Shown: one piece after another, positions 34,403 through 43,256 of the stretch
Layout of the letters: each line of letters begins with the position of its first letter
How positions within the stretch are numbered: position 1 is the first letter of the stretch
Assembly (NCBI RefSeq): GCF_022810305.1
Contig: NZ_JALGQH010000038.1
Location: 1-49,710, forward strand
Origin: Rhodococcus sp. ARC_M6
GTDB taxonomy: Bacteria > Actinomycetota > Actinomycetes > Mycobacteriales > Mycobacteriaceae
DNA length: 49,710 nucleotides
Reading direction: 5' to 3'
Made by a program: the position numbers and the translations under genes
The notes under the pieces: generated by a model
What the model was told of the DNA's origin: nothing
The model's input: the letters and a program-made list of their open reading frames with translations, nothing else
The model's database searches: none

Positions 34403-34948
34403 TCAGGCTCCGGCGCCCGCGATTTTCGGGGCCGTAGCGTCCGCGACAACCGGATTGTTCATCTCACGCGCAACGAAGTTTTCGAGATGGAACAGATTGT
34501 CTCCCGCCCGATCCACGATGGACAGCAGAGTTGTCATACTGGCAACTTCTTCGACCTGTTCCTTGAGGAACCACTGCATGAACTGCTCGCCCAAGTAGTC
34601 TCCGGTGTCGCGGGCAGTGCGAGCCAGACGAGTCACCTGCTCGGTGACCGTCTTTTCCTGCTTCAACGCCAATTCGACAGGCTCACGGACGTTTTCGAAC
34701 TTGGTGACAACCCCGTCGATGCCGGGGACATCGACGTCGAGGTCATTGTCCAGCAGGTACTGGATCATCATCATGGCGTGGCCGCGTTCTTCGTCGGCCT
34801 GACTGTAGAAACGCGTCGCCATCTGCGGAAGATCATGCGAGTCGAAGTACACCGCAACCGCGATGTACTGCTGCGACGCCGTGAACTCGTTGCGGATCTG
34901 CTCACGCAGAAGGATGGTGAATTCGCTCGAGTTCTTCGCCTGTGTCAT
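34403..34948 (-). CDS. Ferritin, second of a tandem pair
   Basis: A 181-residue paralogue of the preceding ferritin, from ATG 34946-34948 (MTQAKNSSEFTILLREQIRNEF). The same ferroxidase pattern is present: NEFTASQQYIAVAVYFD, EERGHAMMMIQYL and GEQFMQWFLKEQVEE. By eye, the two proteins are about 60-65 per cent identical, mostly differing near the N-terminus and in the loop around residues 75-85. The C-terminus is a disordered Ala/Pro tail (VVADATAPKIAGAGA). Upstream, a half-site TCAGGTTA (34953-34960) resembles one arm of an iron box, but the other arm is absent, so IdeR control is not supported by a full site. The LCP gene ends 46 bases upstream. Confidence 0.92.
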   Translation of the reverse strand: MTQAKNSSEFTILLREQIRNEFTASQQYIAVAVYFDSHDLPQMATRFYSQADEERGHAMMMIQYLLDNDLDVDVPGIDGVVTKFENVREPVELALKQEKTVTEQVTRLARTARDTGDYLGEQFMQWFLKEQVEEVASMTTLLSIVDRAGDNLFHLENFVAREMNNPVVADATAPKIAGAGA

Positions 34949-34994
34949 CCCATCAGGTTACTGGTTGGAGGCCCGATCACGGGAGTTACGTGGC

Positions 34995-36344
34995 TCAGCC
35001 GACTGTGATCAGATCGGCCGGGATCTGCTGGTCGTTGGCAAGGGCATCGAAGAATGCGGACGCACGAGTCTTGTCCCACAACAGGACATCGCCCGCACCG
35101 TCGACGTAATCGAAGCCGCCGACGGGAACCGTCGTTGTTGTCATTCCGCCGCGCAATGCCCACGCCAGTGAAGCCAGATTCCAGATGTGATCGCTCTTGT
35201 CGACTTGCAATGATTTTGCCGCATCGGTGACGAGGGACCAGAGCCTGAACGGATTGAGGAAGGTCGTCGGACTGGTGGCCTTCGACAACAACGCCGACAT
35301 GAACTGGCGCTGATTGTTCATCCGGTCCAGATCGGCCATGGCAGTGGCGCGGGTACGCACGAATCCGAGCGCATCCTTGCCCGCCAGATCCTGACAGCCG
35401 GCCGGCAAATTGATGCCGGCCAACGGATCGTCGATCGGAGATTGCAGACAGACGTTGACCCCGCCGACAGCGTCGACGATGCCCGCGAAACCGCTGAATC
35501 CGATCTCGGCGTAATGGTCGATCCGCAAACCCGTCGCCTGCTCGACGGTTTGCACCAGCAAAGGTGCACCGCCCCAGGCAAATGCAGCATTGATCTTGTT
35601 GGAACCCTCACCCGGAATCGGCACGTACGAATCGCGCGGAATGCTGACCATCGTGGTCTTCCCGCTCTTGGGGACGTGAACCAACATGATCGTGTCCGTG
35701 CGCTTGGGCCCGGTATCGCCGCCGGTCGCGAGCTCTTGCTCCTGCTCCGGAGTGAGGCCGTCGCGACTGTCGGAACCGACGATCAACCAGTTGGTTCCCG
35801 GAGTATCTGCCACTCGGCCCGAGTAGTCGGGCAGGGCGTCGATCCGATTCAGCGAATTGTCGACGTAGAAGATCGCTCCGACAAACGCCAGCAACAACAC
35901 CAATGCGGTGATGCCGATGCGTCGGCCCCAATGGCGTCGTCGACGCGGTTTGGGTGGTTGCGGACGGGCTTGTTGCGGACGAGGCGGGGGCTGGTTGGGT
36001 GGAGTTCTCCGCGGCGGCGGCGGGGGCGCCTGCCGACGTTGCTGCGGGGGAGGTGTCCCTCGAAACTGCTGTGGCTGCTGCGTGGGAGCCCACTCGTTAC
36101 GGTTCGGCTGAGCCGGGGCTTGTGACCACGCTTGGTTCTGGGGTGGGGTGTTCTGAGGTGGCCGGTTTTGGTTTTGGGGCGGGCGGCCGTCACGCCGGAT
36201 GACCTGCGTTGGTTCAGGCCGACGCGGCGGCACCTGACCGCGGGGCGGCATCTGCCCACGAGGAGGCGGGCCCTGACGCGGCCGACCCTGGTTCGGTGGG
36301 ACGGGCCGCGGCGGGCGCTGAGGATTTTCGGAGTCGCCGGTCAC
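34995..36344 (-). CDS. LytR-CpsA-Psr (LCP) family cell-wall ligase with Pro-rich N-terminus
   Basis: A 449-residue protein. Residues 1-135 are a low-complexity, cytoplasmic Pro/Gln/Arg-rich tail (for example RPPQNQNRPPQNTPPQNQ). One transmembrane helix follows (about 142-162), and then the extracellular LCP domain. LCP signature residues are visible: NWLIVGSDSRDGL, RTDTIMLVHVPKSGKTTMVSIPRDSYVPIPG with the conserved Arg/Asp pair, and later FVRTRATAMADLDRMNNQRQF. LCP enzymes join secondary polymers such as arabinogalactan to peptidoglycan. No LytR_C domain follows the catalytic one. In the syntenic block this corresponds to Rv3840 in position, though that protein is much shorter. Confidence 0.92.
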   Translation of the reverse strand: MTGDSENPQRPPRPVPPNQGRPRQGPPPRGQMPPRGQVPPRRPEPTQVIRRDGRPPQNQNRPPQNTPPQNQAWSQAPAQPNRNEWAPTQQPQQFRGTPPPQQRRQAPPPPPRRTPPNQPPPRPQQARPQPPKPRRRRHWGRRIGITALVLLLAFVGAIFYVDNSLNRIDALPDYSGRVADTPGTNWLIVGSDSRDGLTPEQEQELATGGDTGPKRTDTIMLVHVPKSGKTTMVSIPRDSYVPIPGEGSNKINAAFAWGGAPLLVQTVEQATGLRIDHYAEIGFSGFAGIVDAVGGVNVCLQSPIDDPLAGINLPAGCQDLAGKDALGFVRTRATAMADLDRMNNQRQFMSALLSKATSPTTFLNPFRLWSLVTDAAKSLQVDKSDHIWNLASLAWALRGGMTTTTVPVGGFDYVDGAGDVLLWDKTRASAFFDALANDQQIPADLITVG

Positions 36345-36360
36345 CTGTTCACGGTACCGG

Positions 36361-37176
36361 TCACGGCAGCCAGCCCACGTGATCGCGCAGTAGGGCGTAG
36401 CCGATGAACGCGACCATGTCGATGAGAGCGTGCGCGATGATCAACGGCCACAGCCGACCAGTTCGCTGCCAGTATCGGCCGAAAACGAGGCCCATGATCA
36501 CGTTGCCGACACCCCCGCCGAAACCTTGGTACAGGTGGTAGCTGCCCCGCAGAAGTGACGACGCGAGGAGTGAGGAGTTCTCGCTCCAGCCGAGGGCACG
36601 CAACCGGCTGATCAGATACGCGACAACAAGAACTTCCTCGGCGCTGGAGTTCGCGATCGCCGACAGAATCAGGATCGGGACGCGCCACCAGTGGTCGTCG
36701 AGTGCACTCGCTTGAACAGTGAGATTGATGTTCAGCGCTTGTGCGACGAGGTAGAAGACGAGGCCGGGAAGCCCGATCAGTGCGGCCAGTCCGAAACCGG
36801 GGGCGATGTCGCGTCGTAGTTTCGGTTTGGGCGTGAGGCCCGCTGCGGTGGGGCCGATTCCAGCGCGCCACAGTAAGTAGAGGCCAAGGGCCGCCCAGGC
36901 GAAAAGTCTTGCAACGCTCAGTAATTGGCGTGCCAGGTCGATCCAGTCGATGGCCGCTCGCGACGGATTGAGAGCCACCGTCTGATCGGACATTGCCACC
37001 GGCGTCGCCAAAGATTCGAGAAGCGACAAGATGCCGGACAAACCGCTGAGGCCGAACGTGACCAGCAGGACGATCGTGATTTCGATCCAGACACCGCGGC
37101 GCGCCGACGCATCGAGCGTCGGCCCGGCAGGAGCGGGCGGAGCCAACCACGAGCGGACAGTTTCGCGGGCATTCAC
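36361..37176 (-). CDS. CPBP family intramembrane metalloprotease
   Basis: A 271-residue protein with about seven helices. The CPBP (Abi/CAAX protease-like) core is in the C-terminal half: the Glu-Glu pair in ANSSAEEVLVVAYLISRLRALG, the His in RGSYHLYQGFGGGVGNVIMGLVFG, and a further His in LIIAHALIDMVAFIGY. The Arg of the classical EExxxR is not present, but the EEVxVVxYL version is, as I recall, usual in this actinobacterial subgroup, so activity is not excluded. Substrates and role are unknown. It starts only 10 bases after the DUF2470 gene stop and ends 16 bases before the LCP start, so these three minus-strand genes may share one transcript that begins at the iron box. Confidence 0.85.
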   Translation of the reverse strand: MNARETVRSWLAPPAPAGPTLDASARRGVWIEITIVLLVTFGLSGLSGILSLLESLATPVAMSDQTVALNPSRAAIDWIDLARQLLSVARLFAWAALGLYLLWRAGIGPTAAGLTPKPKLRRDIAPGFGLAALIGLPGLVFYLVAQALNINLTVQASALDDHWWRVPILILSAIANSSAEEVLVVAYLISRLRALGWSENSSLLASSLLRGSYHLYQGFGGGVGNVIMGLVFGRYWQRTGRLWPLIIAHALIDMVAFIGYALLRDHVGWLP

Positions 37177-37186
37177 CCGCGCAACG

Positions 37187-37951
37187 CTAGCCGTTGCGCA
37201 GACCGTTCAGGAACGGGCAGCCGACGAGGATGCGGATTGCGCGACTCAACGAGATTTCATCGTCGACGGGTTGGGCGAACGGCATCGCGAAATCGCGATC
37301 GCCCGTGTGGTCTTCGACGCGCAATCGCAGTCCGTAGCGATCGACGCTCAGCGGACGTACCCGTCCGGTGCGCAGGTACGCGGGCAGCTTTCGTGTGAGC
37401 AGGTCCACAAGGTCGCTGTGATCGTCGTCAAGGTGCTGCAGCCAGGCTGTTTCCATTTCGCAGAACGGATCCGGCTGGGCGCCGAGAAGATCGTCCACGG
37501 CGACGGGTTCGGCGCCCGAGGAATCTGCGACGACCGCCGACTCGAGAGTGAGGCGAAGGAGAACCGACGTGTGGCCGAGGTCGAGGAGCGCGGGGTGCGG
37601 ATGCTCGGAGGCGACGTCGTCGGCGAGAACTCGCGATTCGTAGTCGGGCACGGCGTGCAGCGTGCCGCGCAACCAGACGAGTGAGCGGACGGGTTCCCGT
37701 AGAGCTAGTGGTGCGTGGTCGGTGAGTTCGAGTACTGCGGGCAGGCCGCCGTTGCCGGCGCTCCACGCCAGAGCCGTGGCGGTGGACGTCGCGGGCACTG
37801 CAACAACGATGTCGCCGTTGGACCGGAGGTGGTGCACCGACGTGACTGTCGGCTCGCTGCCTTCGATCGCAAGAACCGCGTCCTGTGCTCGTACGCAGGC
37901 GCTACGCACACGTTCGGCGGTGGACGGACCGGTTTTGGTTCGTGTTTCCAT
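37187..37951 (-). CDS. DUF2470 protein, iron-box controlled (Rv3839-like)
   Basis: A 254-residue soluble protein. The N-terminal two thirds resemble a split-barrel fold of the pyridoxamine-5-phosphate oxidase/HugZ type. The C-terminal third is DUF2470 (about 168-250), ending MPFAQPVDDEISLSRAIRILVGC. DUF2470 occurs with haem-oxygenase-like HugZ proteins, so a role in haem binding or breakdown is the best guess, not proven. A near-consensus IdeR/DtxR site lies 43-61 bases upstream of the ATG, so it should be repressed when iron is plentiful, consistent with use of haem iron. The positional match in M. tuberculosis is Rv3839, for which IdeR control has been reported. Confidence 0.85.
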   Translation of the reverse strand: METRTKTGPSTAERVRSACVRAQDAVLAIEGSEPTVTSVHHLRSNGDIVVAVPATSTATALAWSAGNGGLPAVLELTDHAPLALREPVRSLVWLRGTLHAVPDYESRVLADDVASEHPHPALLDLGHTSVLLRLTLESAVVADSSGAEPVAVDDLLGAQPDPFCEMETAWLQHLDDDHSDLVDLLTRKLPAYLRTGRVRPLSVDRYGLRLRVEDHTGDRDFAMPFAQPVDDEISLSRAIRILVGCPFLNGLRNG

Positions 37952-37993
37952 GCTGCCCCCTCGGCGGGTGAATCTCCGGAACCCATCTGTTGA

Positions 37994-38012
37994 TGAGGTA
38001 AACCTAACCTAA
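37994..38012. promoter_or_regulatory. IdeR/DtxR iron box
   Basis: TGAGGTAAACCTAACCTAA matches 17 of 19 positions of the consensus TWAGGTWAGSCTWACCTWA. It lies in the divergent gap of 119 bases between the DUF2470 gene and the gene at 38071, closer to DUF2470. Fe2+-IdeR bound here would repress DUF2470 and could also affect the other gene. Confidence 0.88.
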
Positions 38013-38070
38013 GCTGTGGTGAGGTGAATCGCAAGACTTCGGCAAAATCCACCTGAACTACGGTGGAGGG

Positions 38071-38703
38071 GTGGCCATACCTCTCACTCTCGGGTTGCCC
38101 CCGAAACAATCCCGCGGACTCCTCGACGGACTCCTGCTCGACGCGTCACGCGTCGTACCGGCGTCGACGCTGTTCGAGGCCGAATCCGTCGGACGCGTCG
38201 TAGTGCTTCTCGACATCGATCCCGCGCAACTGCCGGCCGAGCTTGAAGCTGTTCGGTTCGATCTGGAATGCACCGCCGAGCAGATCGACGACGCCATCGC
38301 CTTGAACTTGTCCGCGCCGCTCGCGGTGTATGTCGACGGCGGCGACGAGATTGTGTCCCCCGCCGAATCAGCGGCGCTCCTGTGCGCCGGCGGACGGATT
38401 CCGGGTCTCGCGTCGGGGCGCTCGCCGGCCGAGATCGCCGATTTCCTCGCGGTAGTGGCCCACGAATCGGTGGGATTTGTAGCCCGAGCAGCGGATACGG
38501 CCGAGGTCATCGCCCTGCTGTGCGGAACCATGGCAGCTCTACGCGGCGACGACGCCCGCGCGGCGATCCTCGATCCGAAGCCGGAAAAATTGGCCGGCTT
38601 GATCCCTGAAGCAGCGACGGCATTGCGCGAAGTTCTGCTCACGATCGAAGTTGCCGATCCGGAGTCCGTCGAAAATGCACTTCGGGCGGCGGGTTTGAGC
38701 TGA
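38071..38703 (+). CDS. Hypothetical protein upstream of pheA
   Basis: A 210-residue, soluble, acidic, Ala/Leu/Val-rich protein from GTG 38071 with GGAGG just upstream. It has no signal peptide and no motif that I can tie to a family. The pattern of alternating short strands and helices (GRVVVLLDIDPAQL, APLAVYVDGGDEIVSPAESAALL, ADFLAVVAHESVGFVARAADTAEVIALLCG) suggests an alpha/beta protein. It is 32 bases before pheA and likely co-transcribed with it and the phosphoglycerate mutase-like gene. It shares its upstream region, including the iron box, with the divergent DUF2470 gene. Confidence 0.75.
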   Translation: MAIPLTLGLPPKQSRGLLDGLLLDASRVVPASTLFEAESVGRVVVLLDIDPAQLPAELEAVRFDLECTAEQIDDAIALNLSAPLAVYVDGGDEIVSPAESAALLCAGGRIPGLASGRSPAEIADFLAVVAHESVGFVARAADTAEVIALLCGTMAALRGDDARAAILDPKPEKLAGLIPEAATALREVLLTIEVADPESVENALRAAGLS

Positions 38704-38735
38704 GCAGTGGCACCGGAGTGCGTAATCTTTGAGAC

Positions 38736-39650
38736 GTGCCAAAAATCGCGTATTTCGGTCCGTCGGGAACCTTCACGGAGATAGCGCTCGCCCAGTTCGA
38801 GGCCGAGGGCACGTTCGACGGACCCGTCGAACGAGTGCCCGCCGGCAGTCCACCGGCGACGCTTGATCTGGTTCGCGACGGTGTTGTGGACGGTGCCGTC
38901 GTACCGTTCGAGAATTCGGTGGAGGGCGGAGTCGCGCCGACGCTCGATTCCCTCGCGCTGGGTTCGCCCCTGCAGATTGTCGCGGAGACCGAGATCGAGG
39001 TGAGCTTCTCGATCCTGACTCGGCCCGGTGTCACCGCAGATCAGGTGCGCACCATCGGCGCCTACCCTCATGCGAGCGCCCAGGTCCGAGGTTGGATCGC
39101 AGCTAATCTCCCGAACGCGGAGGTCGTGCTCGCGTCCTCCAATGCCGGTGCGGCCCTGGACGTACAGGCCGGAACCGTCGACGCTGGGGTGTCCACCGCG
39201 CTGGCCGGCCGGATGCTCGATCTTGCCAGTCTGGCCGACAACGTCGCCGACGTGGGCGGCGCGGTGACGCGCTTCGTTCTGGTCACCAAGGCTGCCCCCG
39301 TGCCGGCCCGGACCGGGGCCGACCGCACGGCGTTGGTCTTGCATCTCGACAACGCTCCCGGATCGCTGGTTACGGCACTTTCCGAATTTGCCGCTCGCGG
39401 AATCGATCTGACACGAATCGAATCCCGGCCGATGCGTACAGAGCTGGGGACCTACCGATTCTTCGTCGACTGCGTCGGGCACGTCGAGGACTCGCTGGTC
39501 GCCGAGGCGATGCGTGCCTTGCATCGAAAGTCCGGCGTCCGTTTCCTGGGATCCTGGGCAACTGCGAATTCAACAGGCCCGCAACCTCCCTCGGACGAAG
39601 AAGCTATTTCGTGGATCGAAGACCTCAAGCGCGGAGAGGGGGAGCGATGA
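38736..39650 (+). CDS. pheA: Prephenate dehydratase
   Basis: A 304-residue monofunctional enzyme converting prephenate to phenylpyruvate in phenylalanine synthesis. The catalytic region starts PKIAYFGPSGTFTE and ends with the essential Thr-Arg-Phe at 178-180 (GGAVTRFVLV). An ACT regulatory domain covers about 198-275, with the phenylalanine-binding ESRP at 229-232, so feedback inhibition by Phe is expected. No chorismate mutase domain is fused, as is normal in actinobacteria. GTG 38736 is the start. The stop overlaps the ATG of the next gene (ATGA). The position and partner match M. tuberculosis Rv3838c-Rv3837c. Confidence 0.95.
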   Translation: MPKIAYFGPSGTFTEIALAQFEAEGTFDGPVERVPAGSPPATLDLVRDGVVDGAVVPFENSVEGGVAPTLDSLALGSPLQIVAETEIEVSFSILTRPGVTADQVRTIGAYPHASAQVRGWIAANLPNAEVVLASSNAGAALDVQAGTVDAGVSTALAGRMLDLASLADNVADVGGAVTRFVLVTKAAPVPARTGADRTALVLHLDNAPGSLVTALSEFAARGIDLTRIESRPMRTELGTYRFFVDCVGHVEDSLVAEAMRALHRKSGVRFLGSWATANSTGPQPPSDEEAISWIEDLKRGEGER

Positions 39651-40315
39651 CCGGCAGGCTCATCCTCGTTCGGCACGGCCAGACGGAAGCCAATGTCGCC
39701 AAGCGTCTCGATACTGCATTGCCCGGTGCCAAGTTGACCCCGGCGGGGTTGGCTCAGGCCGAAGCCCTGGGCGTCGGCCTGGCTGCGACGCCGCCACTGG
39801 CTTTGGTGTCATCGTTGGCGCTGCGGGCAAGGCAGACAGCGGGAGCCGTAGAACAAGCGGCTGGTGTTTCGCTGGACGTGCGTGACGGTCTGCATGAAGT
39901 GCAAGCCGGCGACCTCGAAGATCGCACCGACGAAGAGGCGCACCGTCTGTTTGTCGAGACCTTTCATCATTGGCATACCGGCAACCTCGGGGAGCGTATC
40001 CCCGGCGGTGAGACCGCCTATGACGTCCTGGAACGGTATGTCCCCGTGATTAACTCGCTGCGCGAGGAGTTCCTGGACGATCCGTCCGGCAACGGCGACA
40101 TCGTCGTAGTCAGTCACGGCGCCGCCATCCGGCTGGTTGCCGCTCAGCTTTCGGGCATCCCCGGACTGTTTGCGGCCAACAATCATCTGGCGAACACCGA
40201 AAGTGTCGAACTGATTCCGCGCGCCGACGGCGGCTGGGATTGCTTGCGGTGGGGAACGGTGAACCCGCCGTTCGAGCACAGACTGATACCGGGCGCCGAC
40301 GACGTGATGGGCTGA
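39647..40315 (+). CDS. Histidine phosphatase / phosphoglycerate mutase-like protein
   Basis: A 222-residue cytoplasmic protein of the histidine phosphatase superfamily. LVRHGQTEAN holds the phosphohistidine His10 in the RHG motif; VVVSHGAAIRLV has the second catalytic His. The acid residue is probably the Glu of LHEVQAGDLEDR. This resembles the broad-specificity phosphatases of the GpmB/CobC type more than a metabolic mutase. It is translationally coupled to pheA by a four-base overlap; M. tuberculosis Rv3837c (called gpm2) sits at the same place. Removal of a phosphate in or near aromatic amino acid synthesis is possible, but no evidence in the sequence fixes it. It converges on the acyltransferase gene. 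Confidence 0.9.
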   Translation: MTGRLILVRHGQTEANVAKRLDTALPGAKLTPAGLAQAEALGVGLAATPPLALVSSLALRARQTAGAVEQAAGVSLDVRDGLHEVQAGDLEDRTDEEAHRLFVETFHHWHTGNLGERIPGGETAYDVLERYVPVINSLREEFLDDPSGNGDIVVVSHGAAIRLVAAQLSGIPGLFAANNHLANTESVELIPRADGGWDCLRWGTVNPPFEHRLIPGADDVMG

Positions 40316-40321
40316 ACCGGT

Positions 40322-42391
40322 TCACCACCAGTCGGTAGCCGACCCCAACTGCCGTTCCAATTCCGGCACCAAGGTTCGGACGTAACTTGCCGTGAGGTGA
40401 TGGGAATCGTGGTACACCAACACATTTCCCTCGACCACGCGGCACAGTTCCGGGCCACAGACGCCATCGCTCACGTCCAGTAGGCGCACGTTCGAGAGGT
40501 CTGAAATTGCCGCCGACGCGGGATTGACGGCGCTGAGCATGTCCGGCCGCGCAAGTGCGCAATGATCCGACGACGTAGCTGTGGCCAGGCAGTCCACAGC
40601 CCGGTACGGCACTCCGTCGTGGTGCAGCCAGGGTGTGTCACGAATCGCAAGAACCTGGGTTCCGTTCTGCTCCAGTTCCCGCCACACGTTGACATAGCTT
40701 TCGGGCGTCACATCGCCCGGGCCGTCCGGACTGGGCCTGGTGGCTGTGGTGAATACGAAGTGCGGTGTTGTTGCTGCCAGTTCGTCGATGACGCTGTTCG
40801 ACCAGTCGACACAATCCGGATAGTCGCTCGGTCCATCGCCGGCGGTTACGGGACACCCCATCTTCAAGTAGGTGTCGACACGAAATCCGTGGCTCTGTCC
40901 CAGTTCGTCGAGTGCGGTGATCCAATGCTCGGAATGGGATCCGCCCACCAAGGCGATAGTGCGGTTTGCATTCTCGTCGCCGTACGTGCAGGTAACGATC
41001 TCGCTCTGCTGGAAATCTGCGATGCATCCATCGAGGGTGGTGGCCGGAAGGTCCAGTGGTGCATCAAAAATGGACGGAACCATGGACGCGCGCGGAGTTT
41101 TAGCACCATCGGTCAGAGTGAGGGCACCAGGGTGACTTTGGATGTTGAGGGTATCTGCTGCACGCGCTCCCGTGCTGTGACTTCCCACGTACCACTGCCA
41201 GCCGAACATTGAGGCGACGATGAGGAACCCGCTGATCACTGACGTGAGAAGGATCGGTCGACGCGCCCGATAATTGCGTTCAATAGGCACTTCGACCGCC
41301 TGGCGCAGTGCATAAGCTGCGGCAATCGATGCCGCGATGATCAATGCCCCGCTGAAGAAGCCTGCCTCGGGGCGCCCGGTTACGGCCAGGGTGAAGATCA
41401 GGATCGGCCAATGGACCAGATACAGTGCAAAGGCGAACGAGCCCAGCCAGCCCAAGACGGGTTGCGCGAGAGCCGCTGCGGTCCAAGGTTTGTCACCCTT
41501 GCCAGCCCCGCTGACGATCAGTGCGATGGCAGCAAGCGTGGGAACCAGCGCCCACGGGCCGGGGAATTGTTGTGCGCCATCGAGGAAGAATCCGCCCAGA
41601 AGGATGGAGAAGAGGCCGGCAGTGCCGAGAATTGTTCGCAGAACCGGAGGCCACGCCCCGACCCTTGTGACGTTCCAGCGCGTAAGCATCAATGCAGCGA
41701 GAGCGCCCACCGATGGTTCCCACAAGCGGGCCGCGGAATCGTAGTAGTTCCAGGCTTGATCGTGTGACGACATCGCCATGGCGTAGAAAAACGAACCGAC
41801 GGCAAATGCGGCGAAGACAAGCGTGAGAGTGGCGCGTAGAAGTTCTGGCCTGGTGCGTGAAACAACTGAAGCAGTAGTGAGAACTACGGCGATGGCAAGC
41901 AGATAGAACTGACCTTGAACGGCCATCGACCACAAATGCTGGAGAGGTGATACCGAACCGTCGGCGGCAAGATAGTCACTTGCGGTGAGTGCAAGCTGCC
42001 AGTTCTGGAAGAAGCCCAGTACCGCTGTCAGTTGGTCGGCGAGATCTGCCCATCGAGTGCGCGGCAAAAGCAACAGGCCGGCAATTGCCGTCAGTAGCGC
42101 AACGGCCGCGATCGGCGGGAACAGCCTCACGAAGACTCGGCGCAGTACGGGCAGGGGATGGGGCGGTTGGGAACTGCGCTCTGCCCGGCGTACCAGCGAA
42201 CCGACAAAGAAATAGCCGGACAGCACCAAGAAGACGTCGACTCCGCCGGACACTTTGCCGAACCACACGTGGAAGACGACCACCAAAGCGATGGCGAGGC
42301 CCCTTAGGCCGTTCAGGTCCTGACGGTATTGGGTTATTCGTGTGTTGTGCGGGGGCTCGACGGTACTGCTGATGAGGTTGGGTGAAAGCAT
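40322..42391 (-). CDS. Acyltransferase 3 with fused C-terminal SGNH domain
   Basis: A 689-residue protein. The first 390 residues are the OafA/YrhL membrane acyltransferase: about ten helices, with the catalytic His in ALVVVFHVWFGKVSGGVDVFLVLSGYFF. One extra helix crosses to the outside. A C-terminal extracellular SGNH hydrolase-like domain of about 240 residues follows, with block I GGSHSEHW (Ser as nucleophile) and block V DSHHLT. Such fusions O-acetylate or O-acylate envelope polysaccharides and glycolipids. No strong Shine-Dalgarno is present at ATG 42391. It starts 40 bases after the EspG stop and is in the same direction as PE-PPE-EspG, so it may be the last gene of that unit. Confidence 0.9.
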   Translation of the reverse strand: MLSPNLISSTVEPPHNTRITQYRQDLNGLRGLAIALVVVFHVWFGKVSGGVDVFLVLSGYFFVGSLVRRAERSSQPPHPLPVLRRVFVRLFPPIAAVALLTAIAGLLLLPRTRWADLADQLTAVLGFFQNWQLALTASDYLAADGSVSPLQHLWSMAVQGQFYLLAIAVVLTTASVVSRTRPELLRATLTLVFAAFAVGSFFYAMAMSSHDQAWNYYDSAARLWEPSVGALAALMLTRWNVTRVGAWPPVLRTILGTAGLFSILLGGFFLDGAQQFPGPWALVPTLAAIALIVSGAGKGDKPWTAAALAQPVLGWLGSFAFALYLVHWPILIFTLAVTGRPEAGFFSGALIIAASIAAAYALRQAVEVPIERNYRARRPILLTSVISGFLIVASMFGWQWYVGSHSTGARAADTLNIQSHPGALTLTDGAKTPRASMVPSIFDAPLDLPATTLDGCIADFQQSEIVTCTYGDENANRTIALVGGSHSEHWITALDELGQSHGFRVDTYLKMGCPVTAGDGPSDYPDCVDWSNSVIDELAATTPHFVFTTATRPSPDGPGDVTPESYVNVWRELEQNGTQVLAIRDTPWLHHDGVPYRAVDCLATATSSDHCALARPDMLSAVNPASAAISDLSNVRLLDVSDGVCGPELCRVVEGNVLVYHDSHHLTASYVRTLVPELERQLGSATDWW

Positions 42392-42431
42392 GCTGCGGTA
42401 GAACTCCGGGCGTTGAGGGGACTACCCGAGG

Positions 42432-43256
42432 TTACCTGGGGGAGGTCGCTAAGCAGCTTTCCAGATTCGCTACCAGCATGTTTACTGCTTGGCGAAGTCG
42501 AGTTGGCGTTCCGGAACTGATCGAACTCCAGTCAGTGCCGTCGGCCGAAGTGCTCAACGACGAGACCAGGCGGCCAGACGCGGTGTCGTAGACCGTCACG
42601 ATTCCTACCGGGCTGTGCGCGGAATCGAGTACATGTGGAATGCCGGCAATCTCGTAAAATGCCGTGCACGTGGTGATGGCGCTGCCGAGTTGACCGGCCT
42701 CGGTCGCCGGAACACCAGCCTGAAGAAGTGCTGAGACGACTGCTTCTGTACCGGGACCGATATCGAATGCGACGGCCAGTGCCTGCGTCGGTGCGTTGAT
42801 GACGGCGATTGGCATGGCATTGGACGGGCCCACCGTCCGCGCGATCGCATCGGTGGGGCCGGTGTCGATGCTGCCGAGCGTAAATATTCCTTCTACTGCG
42901 TTGTAAGTTGCTTCTACGCACAATGATTCATCTGCTGCGATGCATACTCGGGCGATCGCTCCAGGGCCCTGACCGCGTACTGCGAGTTCCCACGACGGTC
43001 GCGTCAGCACTTGCAGTCTAGAGCCGAGGTCATGATGGATCTCCCCGCCGGGAAGTAGGCCGCGTTCGCTCAATGACATTGCAGCACTGCGCATTGACGA
43101 CTCACGTTCGGATGTGGAACGAACGCGGGCGGTCCCGCCGAGCACGATCGGTAGCACATCGAGTCCGAGTCGTTCGCGGGTGTATTCGATCTCGGCTGCC
43201 GTCACGCTGATAGGCGGTAAAGCGTCAGTGCTGGTTGATATCCCGAGGTCAATCAT
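42432..43256 (-). CDS. espG: ESX secretion-associated chaperone EspG
   Basis: A 274-residue protein with the EspG-like layout: an N-terminal beta strand pair (ISVTAAEIEYTRERLGLDVLPIVLGG), repeated antiparallel sheet (SWELAVRGQGPGAIARVCIAADESLCVEATYNA, AMPIAVINAPTQALAVAFD) and a C-terminal part with RRLVSSLSTSADGTDW-like strands and a final helix LRQAVNMLVANLESCLA. In mycobacteria EspG binds the tip of PE-PPE dimers in the cytoplasm and delivers them to their ESX system. Here it overlaps the PPE stop by four bases, so it is the cognate chaperone of the PE-PPE pair. Family assignment is by layout and context, because EspG sequences diverge strongly. Confidence 0.82.
   Translation of the reverse strand: MIDLGISTSTDALPPISVTAAEIEYTRERLGLDVLPIVLGGTARVRSTSERESSMRSAAMSLSERGLLPGGEIHHDLGSRLQVLTRPSWELAVRGQGPGAIARVCIAADESLCVEATYNAVEGIFTLGSIDTGPTDAIARTVGPSNAMPIAVINAPTQALAVAFDIGPGTEAVVSALLQAGVPATEAGQLGSAITTCTAFYEIAGIPHVLDSAHSPVGIVTVYDTASGRLVSSLSTSADGTDWSSISSGTPTRLRQAVNMLVANLESCLATSPR

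Noticed and set aside
38058..39524. A 488-codon antisense frame across the gene at 38071 and pheA
   Set aside because: pheA on the other strand has all catalytic and ACT motifs. High GC makes long antisense frames common.
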